Below, piece after piece: positions 21,849-34,743 of a DNA stretch of 64,000 nt. Each line of letters opens with the position of its first letter. Position 1 is the stretch's first letter. The position numbers and the translations under genes were made by a program. This stretch comes from Uranotaenia lowii (lineage: Eukaryota > Arthropoda > Insecta > Diptera > Culicidae), in assembly GCF_029784155.1 (NCBI RefSeq), contig NC_073692.1, positions 323,327,906 through 323,391,905 of the forward strand, written 5' to 3'. Under the pieces are notes generated by a model. The model worked only from the letters and a program-made list of their open reading frames with translations, searched no databases and was not told the DNA's origin.

Positions 21849-23361
21849 ACACTTGGATAGCAAAACAAGACAAACTTGCGCTCACTCCAGCCAGCCTGAT
21901 AGAAATAGATTGCATCTCACTCGTTCCTTTGGAAACTATATGGAAATGGAAGCGAACAGAAAATTCAAAAGCTGGATGAAATTTAAGCTGCATCCCACTT
22001 GCACTAATGCAAAATCATTACCCAAACTAGGCAGCGTTTCCTTCGCATATTCCTTTCCTACGGAAAATAAACGTCATCACCTCCTGCTGATGCACAGTGA
22101 TCTAATATAAATCTTATATAAAAAAATCTAATATAAAACAAACTTGGTCAGAATATTATTTTAGATTATACATGAAACTGAAAGCAATGAAAATTCAAGC
22201 TCGTAATATCATTGTATTTAAACATTGTTTTGCAATTATTTTATTTTAAATAAACACAATATTTAGAGTGTGATAATTTTAACTTTGTAACTATTCCTTT
22301 CAAAGCGACACATATGCAGCAAATGTTCATCTTCAACACAAATCAAATGAAATCAAAATGCGTTGAACTTTATTTCCAAATGTGGAATTTGCTGGGTATG
22401 GATATAATAACTTCAACATTGAGATACAAGATATCAATTCGTATCCGGATCCAGTTGATTTCGTGCTAAGAGTTACATTTTATCGAGAAGAAAAGTTCTC
22501 GAAATTTACCAAAAAACTGTAGCATTATAATTCCAACTAAGATTCTAAATACGCTTGAGAGATAAATAAATTGATTATAGTCCAAAATACATTTATGATA
22601 TTTCAAAGTTATTTCAATCAATCATTTTACTTTCGACCGGCTTTTCAATTTTCAGACCACTGTGCACCAACGGCCGCCGGCTGATGTCGTTTTCACACAT
22701 ACAAACTTCAATTAGTGGAATAGCAAGCCAAGATAAGGCAAAAAATTTGTTTATATTTTCTTGAATTCTAGTTAGAAAATGTGAGTAGTTTGAAGTAGGT
22801 TATAATTTTATACTTTTTCGCCATGTGTTGCTGTAACCAACGGTATTTTTTAGCGATTTGTCCATAAGTTAGTGTGTTTTTTAAATCGATCCGAAGATGG
22901 CAGATGCATTAGCAAGGTAGGTTCATTTTAGATTTTTTTCCGAAGATCGTTATTTAAATTGCAGTTTATCATGCGAAAAAAAATTATTACGCAGTTATTT
23001 GGATTCAACTGCGAAAAAATGCTTTGCAGAATGTTGACATATGCGATTTTCTTCCATGTTTGATTTTTTGTTAATTTTTAGGCGTATGTTTGACATGTAA
23101 ATCACCAAAATGCATTTCGGCATGCCAAGATAAGGAGCATGCCAAGTTAAGGCTCACTTACCCTATACAGAAGTTATATATTTCCAAAAAATTACTTCAA
23201 ACCCTTTTCCAGGACCAAATCAAATATGTATATAAATATAAGGCAGATAAGGGTAGATAAACTTTTCATGAGGAACTGTTTTGTGTTTCATGTAACTAGT
23301 ATTAATTTTTCAGCGAAAAAGAAATCTTCTATCTTTACAGAAATATTAAAAAAACACAACC
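21849..23361. other. AT-rich sequence without a convincing gene
   Basis: There are only short open frames. The phrase AAGCCAAGATAAGGC near 22728 recurs in variant form near 23128 (GCCAAGATAAGG). An ATG followed seven codons later by a good donor site (22897-22922) is noted but unsupported. Confidence 0.35.
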
Positions 23362-23530
23362 GGGTTCTCAAGTGACGAAAATATTGTAATTCTTGAGCAC
23401 CGTAAAATAAGCTCTTTGTTCACTCAGGGCGTATGAAGCACCATTGATCTGGGCACGATGAGCATTTTCTGGCGTAAAATCTAGCAGCAAATTCAACTTG
23501 ATGAAGTCAACTGAAGTAAAGTCACAGCTT
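23362..23530 (+). repeat. SINE-bearing dispersed repeat, left part (interrupted)
   Basis: The segment begins GGTTCTCAAGTGACGAAAAT, shared with 44480, then GGGCACGATGAGC, TCTAGCAGCAAATT and GTCAACTGAA. It stops at the transposon inserted at 23531. The rest of the repeat is at 25046-25190. Confidence 0.7.
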
Positions 23531-25045
23531 GGCCCTTATTCTGCGCCGCGAGTGACGTGACGATAGTCGACTCACCCAAGTCACACTATTCCAGTAGTCG
23601 GTTTAGGTGAGGAACGTCACTTCGGATGAACTTTGTGAGTTCTTACCCTATTCTGGTAGTCACCGTGGGTGAGAATCGTCGCATTCGGGTGACGATTTTA
23701 GGTGACAATTGTCGGTACCTTTTCAGGTGGTGACGAGATTAAAATGGAATGAAAAATTACAGAAAGCGGAGTTGTTAGTTGTTAAAAATCCATCAAAATA
23801 TTTTACCTAGCATGTTTTTAGCTTAATTTATTAATAAATTTGTAAACACAACGATGATCTCTTTTTACGAGAAGGGTTGGAGTTTAAAAGAGTTGGTTTT
23901 ATCTAAGGGATTTTGGCTACCAAATCTTCCTTGGCATGCAATCTTAACTGTTGCCACTGAGGGGATGTACACTGAGGAGATGTACACGGTGCGAGTTTTC
24001 AGGTCCATCCGGGCCCGGATTAATTACAAAAAAGTAGATTGAGATTGAAATTTTTAAAAAATCTTTAGGGAAAAATAAATTTATTAGTTTTCATGATTTT
24101 GTATACAATTTATAAACTTTTAATAGTTCGAAATTGTGAACACTTTGGAAAAGTCGATACCCTGCTTTTTATTTAGTGGCCGTAACTTTTTTAACACGTA
24201 TCTCAAAACTTTTTTGAATTTGGTGTAAAATAAAACAAAAATTTAGAAGAAACTGTAAATAGCTTCTCGAACACAAACGCCGATAGCAGATTTTGAATCG
24301 GCTCGAGGAACCGGACCGGCTTCAGCGACAGCAACGGATCCAGCAGGAATGTGTTCGGATCGGCGAGGGCCATCACGATACACTTCATGGCATCCTCCCG
24401 GGCGTAGCTGGTATTTTCGTCCGTGTACGTTCCGAGCAGCTCACTGTTTGATCGACACCACCGACTTTAGGACTGATTTTCGCCCCAAGCTGGCCGAAAC
24501 ACCTAAACCTAAAACCTAAAATAGGTAGACAGAAGTTAGAAATGGTGAGGTTAAGAGAAGCAACTTATTTTTCCTACTTGAAATAGCTGCTAAGGTTGTC
24601 GCAGATACTCGGAAGCCGTTTTGCACACCGGTTTGTGAGACAGCAGTCGCCCTGCATGCTGTTCAAGTTTTTGTTGCTCCAGTTTGATGCTGTGTCTGAA
24701 ATTTCCACTTTTGTAGCCAAATTCGCCCTTTTTTTCTTATTGACCAGCTTGCTAACACCGTACAATCCGATAATTGTCCAGGACGGGGCACAATTTTCAC
24801 TCGTTTATTTTAAATTCAATTTTCAAAACCCGACTCGTAAACACCGGCACAACACAATCAGAGCAAATTTCGCCATTTTTCTAGATGGGTTCATCCAGTC
24901 ACTCAGCTCGGAATGAGTATCTGTCACTTGCTCTCACCTTGCTGTCACCTCACTTAAACCGACTGTCGGAATAAGGTGACAAGAGTCGAGTGACGGTGGG
25001 GTGACTCGCCAACTGTCACGTCACTCGCGGCGCAGAATAAGGGCC
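23531..25045. mobile_element. 1.5 kb inverted-repeat DNA transposon (Harbinger-like?) carrying a host gene piece
   Basis: The ends read GGCCCTTATTCTGCGCCGCG on both strands, and the inverted match continues through AGTGACGTGAC; weaker pairing reaches about 90 bp in (GTCGGTTTAGGTGAGG near 23600 against CCTCACTTAAACCGAC near 24950). The trinucleotide CTT lies at 23528-23530 and at 25046-25048, a 3-bp target duplication. A GGSCC-type end with a 3-bp duplication suggests PIF/Harbinger, although that superfamily prefers TWA. It has no transposase. It carries an eIF3m fragment on the minus strand and splits a SINE-bearing repeat. Confidence 0.78.
24263..24442 (-). pseudogene. eIF3m: captured fragment of eIF3m (translation initiation factor 3 subunit M)
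   Basis: About 60 codons read without a stop on the minus strand and contain the blocks [31 protein letters not shown] and SLKPVRFLE. These match the conserved part of animal eIF3m (the human protein has ELLGSYT, RCIVRALKDPN and LTLKPVKFLEGEL at the same order and spacing). Relative to the family, two residues are lost just after RFLE. The match ends at KL near 24263 and stops abruptly upstream of 24442, where the frame is broken. It is only about 15% of the normal gene, lies wholly inside the 23531-25045 transposon, and is not functional as eIF3m. Confidence 0.8.
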
Positions 25046-25190
25046 CTTGATTAGTTTACATCTGACGATTTAGTCTATTGGTTAGGTGTTGGAGAGGAAA
25101 TCAAAAGATTCGAGTTCGAGTTTCTAGTTGAGGTGATTGTTTTTATATACCATTCAAGATCGATTATACGGATAGTGGCATCATCCGCCA
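25046..25190 (+). mobile_element. tRNA-derived SINE head, right part of the interrupted repeat
   Basis: After the transposon the repeat resumes. ATTTAGTCTATTGGTTAGGT resembles a tRNA D-arm/A-box and GATTCGAGTTCGAGTTTC a B-box, with the body GAGGTGATT downstream. Related copies are at 44.77 kb and (inverted) 45.1 kb. Confidence 0.65.
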
Positions 25191-28129
25191 AACAAAGCAT
25201 CCAAGCTGGTAGCCATGGTTGGTCGGCTCCTCCCAAATAACAAAAACCCGGGAGAAAATAAAACTGCTTTCAGTTCGGCTTCCGAGTGTAATCCTCTTTC
25301 GCTGATCGTGCTCCTTTTGTTGTCCAAGTTTACACGAGCTGTAAGCGATTCGGACAACAAGTGTGAGAGCTTTCGCATTTGAGTGGGAGAAAGAAAACTC
25401 TTGTCAAGAGCGCTCAAGTGATTCAGTCATACACCTCTGACCAGAGATGCCAATGTGCCTGATTTTTCAGGATTTGCCTTATTTTTCGAGGCTCAGCCTG
25501 ACAACCTGATAAGCCATTACATTTCCCTGATGTTTGAAAACATGCCTAATTTTGCCTAATTTTTGCGAATGTGATGAAAAATGGGTAGTAAGGACCTGGA
25601 TTAGGTAGGTACCATTTCTGAAGTGAAAAACTGAAAATGTGGAGTGATGACCAAAAAAAGGCCATCAAGGTTAAAACGACTATAATCGAAACAAAAAAAA
25701 CTTTACAAGGAATATTTAAAGAAGGTAGTGCAAAGGCAGCCCTGCTGTAGTATTGGTACAGACTGTATCGTTACAATCACGAAAAATCTGTTAATCTAAT
25801 ATGAAATTTGCCTTTATCGTTGATAATTCGAAGAATTTTCTTCAATCTACACTTTTAAAACATGTTATTCTAAAAGGATTCTTGCTCTTCAAGATCTGTA
25901 CAAAATAAATTAAATTTTCGAGTAGTTTTCATATAAAACAGACCATCAAAGTTCGAAAAATTGGTGGATTTTCCCTACTCAAATGGACAGAACTTTAAAT
26001 TTGTTTAAAGTCTTCCATAAAAATGTTCAAGTCAGTTCAGTTAAAGATCCTTATTAAAATAAAATATTCTAAACACAATTTTTTATGCCCACTGCTGTTT
26101 GCTGTTTTGGATTTTATTTCTGGCAAAAGATGGCATTCGTAACAGAGATGCCAGGTGGTTTCGTCAAAAAAAATCAGGACACCTGAAGAAGAAAAACAGG
26201 ATTTTTTGGACACCTGTAATCTACTGGAAATAAAATGCAGCTCTTCTTTGATTGCATGAATGCTGACGAGATAACGGTACTGTTGACGCCTTAAATTATG
26301 CAACAGAAGAGATCAACTTCTTAGCTTGCTTGCAGTTTATATCTAAGAAACACCGTTGAAACATCATCTGAATCGAAGATTGCCGAGGTTAAACTGTATT
26401 ATTATAGATTCATTTGATGTTCTCGTCTTTGAAATACAAATTCAGTTCTTATTTAGATTTTTTTTTTTCAAAAATTAGGACAATTCGAAAGTTTTTGAAA
26501 AAAAATCAGTACTGACTCTTGAAGATCAGGACAAATTCTGAAAATACGGGAAACCTCTGGCACCTTTGGTTCGGTGAACAGCGTCTTTTCTCGTGAACGT
26601 ACCAAGAATAAAACTGTGTTAGCTTGCAGATTTCTCCTCAACACAATGCGGAACAGATTTTTCCGGAGAAAAGAATTCACTCCATCATTAATAAATCAAT
26701 TCCTCATTCGAAAGGGTTTTTATTACACAAGGCCACCAGAATAACATTTTTTGAGGTGTTCAGAATTTAAGAGCTATTTTTTTAAAATAATTTCTGTGCC
26801 TGAATCCAAATTACAATTATTCGTTTTTTTTCATAAGCTTAGGTCTTTAAATTACCTATGAAAATAGGTAGACATCATTTTAAAAAACTTCTTCACCTGT
26901 CTGACAAAACTGTATAACATTACAAAAATTTTAAAATAAAGATTTTAAACAAAGATAAATTTCCTAGAAGCTTGCTTGAAATTTCGACTTCTGCGAAAAG
27001 TATTTTTTTGGTTTTCTTTTTCCTACTCTGTAAAATACAAAATATTAACGATTTTTAAAGTAATTTCATCAAATTGAGTTTACGATATTATTAAACAGAA
27101 GTCTGATCGATTTTCAGTCTTCAACAAACTTGTTAAATATATTAAAACTCAAGAAATTCAGTAACGTCAGAAATATTGTAATGATATCCGAGATAATTTT
27201 AAGTAAAAAATATTCTACAAATTGGTGTTTTGTTTTTTCAAATTTAGACGTATTTTGTGTCACCCACTCTTGACATCGAACAAGTTCAGAGGTTGAACTG
27301 TTTTATTACAGATTCATTTGATGTTCTCATCATTCAACAACAAATTCAATCCTTGTTTAGATTTTTTCATTTCAAATTTCTAAAAAATTGTCAATTTTTA
27401 CTTTTTAAATCAATTTTCAATCATTTTTTTCTCTGGAGTTTGGCAAAATATTATTGTTGGATTGAATGAAGGAAAACAAACAAATTAAAAATCAGTTTTT
27501 TTTTATTTATATTGCTTTGTTGGTTTATCAGTTATCAATGATTGATTTCATTCAGATCTGATGAATTTTCAAACAAATGATTATATATCACCAAACAAGA
27601 TTTGAAAAACAAAATTCGACAAAAGCCTCGAGTTAAAGAAACTAAAATTTTTGAAATCACAATCATTAAAACAAACGCACATAAAATGCTGTTGAATTTA
27701 ATAATTAAGACGTTTCCATTCAAAAAATTTACTTTTTAAAACTAATCTTTCTCATCTACATTATGTTTTTAAATTTTCAAACAAATTTTCCTAATTAAGC
27801 AGTCTCACTTTTAAAATTTTTGAATTTTTTAGACAAGTTTGTCTTTGTTTCCCAATTCCGGGTTTTTGTGGTCTGAAAACACAATTTTGCTTTGAAACTG
27901 TTCAAACTAATTTAAAAAAAAAGAAATACATTGTTTGTATCATTTGTCCTTGACCCATTATTGGATTTGACGGCAAAAACATATTAGATCTTAAATTTTT
28001 CTTTCTTTTTATTATTTGAATTTTTTAATCGATCTTGATTCAAAACAAATCTAAGAAGAGTTTGAAAAGTAATTCAAAAATGCACCACTAAAGTCAAGTT
28101 TTAATGCACAATATTAACGAAATAAGTAT
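25191..28129. other. AT-rich non-coding stretch with a diverged direct repeat
   Basis: No gene is recognised. The segment at about 26386-26480 (GATTCATTTGATGTTCTCGT) recurs at about 27291-27385 (GATTCATTTGATGTTCTCAT) with matching flanks over about 90 bp. A sequence beginning AGAGATGCCA occurs near 25445 and 26145 and may be a decayed transposon end. A 78-codon minus-strand frame (25417-25181) is unexplained. Confidence 0.4.
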
Positions 28130-28605
28130 TTGTTTTGCGTTTTGTATGTTGTATGTATGTTGGATATCCACCATGGGTGCACGGATTCACCGCAGTTTCT
28201 GCCTAAGTATGTGGTCACATGCATTCTTTAGATTGTAAATTTCGACAAATCTCCAATGCAACGCGTACACCATACCCGGACCCCATGGCTTCGTTTGAAC
28301 TGTTATGGAGTGAATGTTTTGTGTTAATGTAGGTTTATTTTGGAAGAACGAGTCAATCAGGTGGGCTAGTTTACTTACAGGACAGGTATTCCGGCATCCG
28401 TGTATATATGTACCTGGCCAGCTTGCAACTGATTGAACATTCTTATTATACAGTCAATTATATGAGGAAACACATCTTACCTGTCGGCCACTTATGGGAT
28501 TCGAACCCAAAAGTTTTCTTGCCGATACCAGGAATCGAACCCAGTACGCCTGACGTATCAAAACCAGACTCGCGCCAGCCTATCCACTAGACCACATCGG
28601 CGCTA
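28130..28605 (-). mobile_element. tRNA-derived SINE
   Basis: On the minus strand a tRNA-like head starts near 28602: GCCGATGTGGTCTAGTGGAT contains the A-box, CTGGGTTCGATTCCTGG the B-box and T-arm, and TATCGGC closes a 7-bp acceptor-type stem with GCCGATG. A body of about 390 bp follows, with a second B-box-like motif (GGGTTCGAATCCC). There is no CCA end or proper anticodon arm, so it is a SINE rather than a tRNA gene. The far end near 28130 is approximate. Confidence 0.75.
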
Positions 28606-31600
28606 TAAGTATTTTATTTGTTTTGTGTTTTCATCATTTAAATAAAAGACTTAGAATTCCATATATTTCTTTTTATCAGTTTCTTAATGATTGTTCAAAA
28701 AATCAATTCCCAACCTTTGCTTTGTCAGTACAAATAAGTATTCAATGATGAATTGAACCTGTTTTATTTTAAACATAAGTGAACTGCAAAGACATTACAT
28801 TTGATTTTGGTAAATGGAAAAATCAAATATAAAAAATCATCAAACTCAGAGATTTGAGCTCTCTTGAAAATAAATTCAATATACGGTATACCATTTAATT
28901 CAAAGTTTTATCAAATAAAATTCAATTTGCTACAAGCTTTATGCTTTGAATAAATTTTCTTAGATTCAAAATTGATAGTTTTTTTCCTGATCGAGAATTT
29001 AAATTTCAAATCGTGAATGAATACTTTTTATTTTCAGAATCCATGTTTTATTTAAAAAAATTATCGAAATTAATTTTGGGATTTGGATTTAATTTCTTTT
29101 TAAATCTGGTTTAATTTTCAATGTTATCTTATTCTGCACAGATTTTTATGTCCAAAGATTAGAATTCATGTTTTATTGAAATTTTTATTTTTATTTGTTT
29201 TCTTGTGTATCGCAAATTTTAATTTCCAATTTGCATACTAGACTGTTTAAAATTCATTTTTTAGCAAATGTCTAGTTCAGAATAAGGAACATCTATTTGA
29301 AAAAGTTATCAACGACTTCCGGAAAAAAGTATTGACTGTATTGATTCTGATTCATTATGAATCGTCACAGTAATATTTAATTTTTACTCAAGTCTGTAAA
29401 ATGGTCATAGGTAAGAAAATGGTTTAAGAAATCAATTTTCCTAATTATAATGCATTTTTGGTATAGTTATTATTTCTAGCTAAATTTAAATTTTGAAACC
29501 CCCTCCCTCTCCCATGGCTGGGTCCTCCACACGGGCCTGATTCCAAATATAGTATCAAATCGTTTCGTCAAGTTGAGATGCAATAATTTATTTTCAACAA
29601 ATCAGTTTTTTTTTGCTATCCATTCAAATGATTTCATCAATAATTTAACATTCTCTGATGGACAATTAAGAATCAAAAACGTTAAATTGCTTGCTCAGAT
29701 GTGATTCAAAACAGTTAATAGTGGCAATCAATCAATGTTTATTTGTATGGTTCAGCAAGTTGTTTATTGTGTTCATACTTGTAGGTAATTTGCTTGACTC
29801 CAAGCTAAATTATGGCTGTTCCTTCAAGCTTCATTGCTTTGTCAAGTGTTTCAAATTGATTGATACCTATTTGAAGTTCAGCTTGAAAGATTTATTTTGA
29901 ATCTTTCTGTAAGCAGTTTTCTTTGGATGTTAATTTTTTTTTCAAATCGAGTAACGAACTTAATTTGGTTCTATAAATCTGATTTCTATGTAAGAAAATT
30001 TTAAATATATTTATACAATATGTTATTAATTTTTTATAACTATTTGCAATTTCAGCTACAAGTCACTTCTCTTCGAAGAAGTCAACTCTAGAAATGAACC
30101 GTGGTTTCGCAATGTATTCAACCAGCGCGTATGGCAATTGAGTTCGCATTCCTTGCAACAAATCTAGCGCGAAAAAGTTTCACTGGAATTGCGTTCCACC
30201 CCCGCAAACACCTCAGCCAAAAGTAGCAGCCAGGTCCCACTTTGGTGGGTTGGAAAACCGGGCTAACCCGCAATTGCTGACAACCGACACCAGTAAGTAG
30301 TGATCGATCGCGCTCATTAATCTTGGCAAAGTTGAAACTAATAGGTAGATCTCTCGAATCAAGAACACAACGAATTGCTCGCGGTCACGCTTCATTGATT
30401 TGTGGCGATCAATTTTCTAGCTTTCAGCGACGATTTTCAGACCAAGCGATAAAAAATGAATTTTAATCAACTCGAAAAATTGATTTTTAATTTTCCAATC
30501 GATCCATAGGAAAATAACCTCTCCGTTAGCCGGCTCGTCAATCCAATTTTTTGGTCACAGTTCAACCGAAATCCTCCGACTCTGATTGATTGATTGACGG
30601 TTCCTATCCCCCAATGGTCGTCGCTCAGAATGGCCCAATTGCCGATCCGGGGTCATAAGAACGATTCACTGTGTGGTGTGAATTGCTGTGCCAGCCTACG
30701 ACCGGGGTCGATTGGCAGTTAACAATCAATGAGGGCGTAACCGCTTCATTCCGAGCTTTGGCACTTTGAAAATAGACGGAATAATTAATTCACCACCCCC
30801 GGTGGCGGCAGGCAGTTGAAACTTTCGTTTGAATGAGCATTATCCCCAACAGGCGCCGCCCATTCTAGCACCAAGAGAATTCCTGTTTTTATTTTTTTCA
30901 TTTCGGATTTTCAACTTCAAGAGAATGTTCTGCTGTGTGGATTGATTTGTTTCCGTACCGTTGGACAAGAAATTGAATTGAGTTTGAAACGAAATCAATT
31001 GCTTTATTGACAGGTTTACTTCTGTGTCTTATTGCCAATAAAATTTTCGCCCCGTGACTTGCGCACGTCGAGCTTGAATGATTTTGCTACGAATTTTGAT
31101 GAACCTCAGTTCAAGATTACTGGGAAGTTTGATGAACACATTTTTAGAAAATTAAAAAAAAAATAAATTCTATGCTAACTTTTTTTTGAAGGGAGAGAGG
31201 GTTTGCTTTATATAAATTTAACAGATTTAGTTAATCATTGACATGCAGTGTAGAGCCGTTTAAAGTTGAAATTGTCAACAGCTCAGTATTGAAGCTTGCT
31301 ACTCCAATGTGATTTCCATACTCAGTTAATAGCTGCAATCAATCACCCTTTTACCAATGACCATACTGACTGGAAACTCGATTTCGTTTTTTGGATAATT
31401 TTTCCAACAGTACGCAATATCGATTCCAGAGTGCGCATCGATCGATCGCATGATCGATCCCAGTTAGGAAATGCCACCCAACTTTAAAATAAAAACAGGC
31501 AATTTCTGCGATAAAATCGGGCTAAACAGGTACATTTTTCCTACAGGGCATTTGTATCGGAAAAATGGTAGGTTCGCCACCTACCGTCGGTATTGCGAAC

Positions 31601-31837
31601 CTTCTAAATGTGACGAAAAAAACTATCCAGAAAATTATCAAATTTTTATTCTAAGTGCCCTGTTAGTATGATCAGTGCTTTTACTGTGTGATTCAGCAGA
31701 TTATTTATTTATGAATAAAATAAGAATGGGTATTTTTATTTTCGGATGTATACGGGTGAGCAATATACGGATCGAAGATCTTGACGAAACAAGAAAAACG
31801 ACCGTAAGAGCTAAAAAATTGAATTGAAGAAATTATA
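28606..31837. other. no gene seen; GC-richer island at about 30050-31100
   Basis: 28.6-30.0 kb and 31.1-31.8 kb are AT-rich and stop-filled. 30050-31100 is compositionally unlike its surroundings and free of recognised repeats, so it may be unique regulatory DNA. TTAATAGTGGCAATCAATCA near 29715 recurs as TTAATAGCTGCAATCAATCA near 31327 within a longer diverged match of about 55 bp. Confidence 0.35.
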
Positions 31838-33353
31838 CAGTGAGCGAAATAAGAATAGCACCACTATGCGTTTTGCTTGTTAAAATAAGAATACTTGAAA
31901 AATACGAAAAAAAATTTTCGACAGTTTTTTCTGAATTGCTAAACGGAAAAATCAAGCATAAGTTTACTTTTTTTGGACGTAGCAATTGGCGTTGAGGACC
32001 AAAACTGTGAAAAACGGGTGCGAAATAGGAATAGCACCACTTAAGTTTTTCAACAAAAACAAGATTATTTTTCAAAATTTACTGTGTAAAAGTGAATAAT
32101 AAAGCTTCTACGAGTTATTTGAAAAGATAATTGAATTTTAGGAGTTTTCCAGAATTCCAAAGGTATTAAAAGGGGGTTTTAAGAGATGCTCCTCTAGCAT
32201 TTAGGAATTTAATATTTGAGCTGTAAAACTTTATCAAACTGCTTGATTTTTTCATTAACATTCATAAGTATGATGCAAAATGATGAAACATAGATTTGAG
32301 GCTAGGTTTGAATCCAAAAGGCAGGTTGGAATTCAAAAATACTAATATTTTTTAATAGTCAAACACTATTTCTCTAGTTTGAAGTCATAGATGGCAGCAC
32401 TATCTTGCCATTTAACTTAATTCATGCCCATTTTTGAATATCCGGGATTAATTAGGGAGTGCAGGATTATTTAAGTCAAAAAATAAATACATGTACCGTG
32501 TGAACGCTTAAGAAATTCTAAGATCACTAATTCCAAAAAAAAATTAGAATTGCATCAAGGTCCCTAAAAGTGAATTTTTTGGACCAATTATCAGAATAAA
32601 GTTATACTTTGCGATGAAGCTTGATGGAGCAGACGACTAGCAGTATTATTGGTATGATTTGCAATTGAATCAGAAGTTGAGATGAGCAGGATTTTTTTCG
32701 GTTGTACATTTTTGTGCTGGTGATTCTTTTGCAAATCCGGAAAAGCTTTCTGCAACGTGAACTTCCGCAAAACTGTGATGGGAAAATACCTCAAAATGAT
32801 GACTATGGGCCTAAATAAACCTGGAAAATCAATATTGAGACTTAATTTGTTTTTAACTGCAAGATAGTGCTGCCATCTACGACTTGAAACTGGAAAAAGT
32901 GTGGTTTACTGAACAAAATCAAAGTTTTTGATTTCCAACCTATTTGTTTCTGATTCAAAATTAATCCCGAATGTTTATTTCATCATTTCACGTCATTTTT
33001 ATGAACAAAGTAACTAGTTTGATAAAGGATTACAACTCAAATATCAAATTCCTTAACGCTAGAGGACCATCTCTTAAAACCCCCTTTTAAAACCTTTGAA
33101 AACCTTTTGAATGCTGGAAAACTCCTAAAATGCAGTTATTTATTCAAATAATTCGTAGAAGCATTATTATTCACTTTTACACAGTAAATTTTGAAAAGTA
33201 ATCTTGTTTTTGTTGAAAAACTCAAGTGGTGCTATTCTTATTTCGCACCTTTTTTTTCACTTTTTTGGTCCTCAACGCCAATTGCTACTTCCAAAAAAAG
33301 TAAACTTATGCTTAATTTATCCGATAAGCAATTCAGAACAAACTGTGGAAGAA

Positions 33354-34724
33354 TATTACAAAATGTCTAATAGGCTTTCGGTGCCGCAAATAAAGAGATC
33401 GCAAACTGTTGAATTTTACAAAATTTAGTCCCATTTATTGATTCCCCCCCCCAGAATTATCGAACATCAAACGACTTACACGGGATCTGCATGTTGCCTC
33501 TTCTGGCAATTCGGCCCGACCTCCTTGGGTGGAATTTTGTCGATTTCCAGCCTTGTTGGTCCTGTATCGGGCCACTTCCTTCCATGAGTCGGATCAGGCA
33601 TTCTGCCCAGGTCAATGCTCGGAGCGATGCTTGTTGTTGTTGGTCCCGCCATCGCTAGAATCCCGTTCAATGGTCCCCGGGACTGATGCATGACTAGCAC
33701 CTCCTTTGAGCACGCCTGTGCCCCACGCGTTCGGATTCTTGCTGCGACTTTTTCCTCCGTGCGCGATGAACGATGAACCAGTCACGAAAAATGAAATCTT
33801 CTGGTTGGTTGGATTTCCGGAACACAACAGCCTAACAGGTTGCGTGGCTGTCGCTCCAGATGAAAACAAGCTTTCTCCCCTCACACGTAGAAGTGGTGGT
33901 GGCCAAATTTAAATCGAATGGTTGATCCTGCGAAAGTGATGTCCGTGCGCTAAACAGCCAGTTTCTTTTCGGGCTATTTTTGTTAGCTTCGGTCGGGTCG
34001 AAGAATCAGAATACCATCCAAGGTAGAGATAAAAAAGGGGTCCTGTTTAGAGGTGGAAAGTTTTCTAATCAGGAAAGATTGTCGGAACATTTGTTTTTGG
34101 GGCAACTTACACTTCCGACCCCTTTTGAGGTTATGTTCTGCTGTTCCAGCTGCGGCTCCAGACCCACGGTTGATTGCAACCTACAATTCGTGGTGGTTTT
34201 AAAATCGACTAAGATTTCTCTGAATTCGCACCGCTTACCTCTTTTCAGTGGGCGCTTTTCCTCCGAAGGTAGCCGAGTGCTCCTGCACGAGTTACCCCTA
34301 TTTCTTGGCACTAATGACACGCCTTTCCTCGACACGCGTTTTACTTTTGATCGCACCGACACCGACACTTGTTGCAAGCAGCAAGGCCGAACGAAAAAGA
34401 ACCACTGTCGGAAATTTCGGTGACTTTTTCTAGCAGACGTACCACCTTTTCCGCACCAAATCAAAATCTGGCTGTCATCTTTTCGTGCGTTTCATTTTTA
34501 ACCGACGTTTATTCAAATCGTCCCGAAAAATGTTCTATGTCTGGTTGACTTGCGGTTCGAATTTAGTGAAATTTTGCTCTTTGTTTTGGTTCGGTGTTTG
34601 CGTTTGTTCGTTTTCGCTGAATTACACGCTCGTTATTCTAAAGGGGAAATGGGTAATTTAAATGAAGTTTGCAAAGTGCTCAATACCGTATCCAAAAATT
34701 TATCTCAAATTATAAAATGCAACA
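33354..34724 (-). repeat. 3' LTR (minus-strand orientation)
   Basis: It is identical to 35847-37219 except for a few substitutions (for example near 33760, 33896 and 33975) and two fewer C in the poly-C run (33443-33451). AATAAA occurs on the minus strand near 33435, close to the LTR 3' end, a plausible polyadenylation signal. Open frames of 131 and 147 codons inside the LTR overlap on opposite strands and match no known protein. Confidence 0.9.
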
Positions 34725-34743
34725 CAACATTGCTGCTTTGGTA

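Noticed and set aside
21853..22110. 85-codon plus-strand frame as a gene
   Set aside because: It starts just right of the hAT target duplication; composition is unremarkable and no domain was recognised.
22897..22922. ATG with a strong donor site as a first coding exon
   Set aside because: Only seven codons, and no downstream exon was found; such ATG-donor pairs occur by chance.
28519..28602. True tRNA gene
   Set aside because: The anticodon arm is abnormal and the sequence runs into a SINE body; treated as a SINE head.
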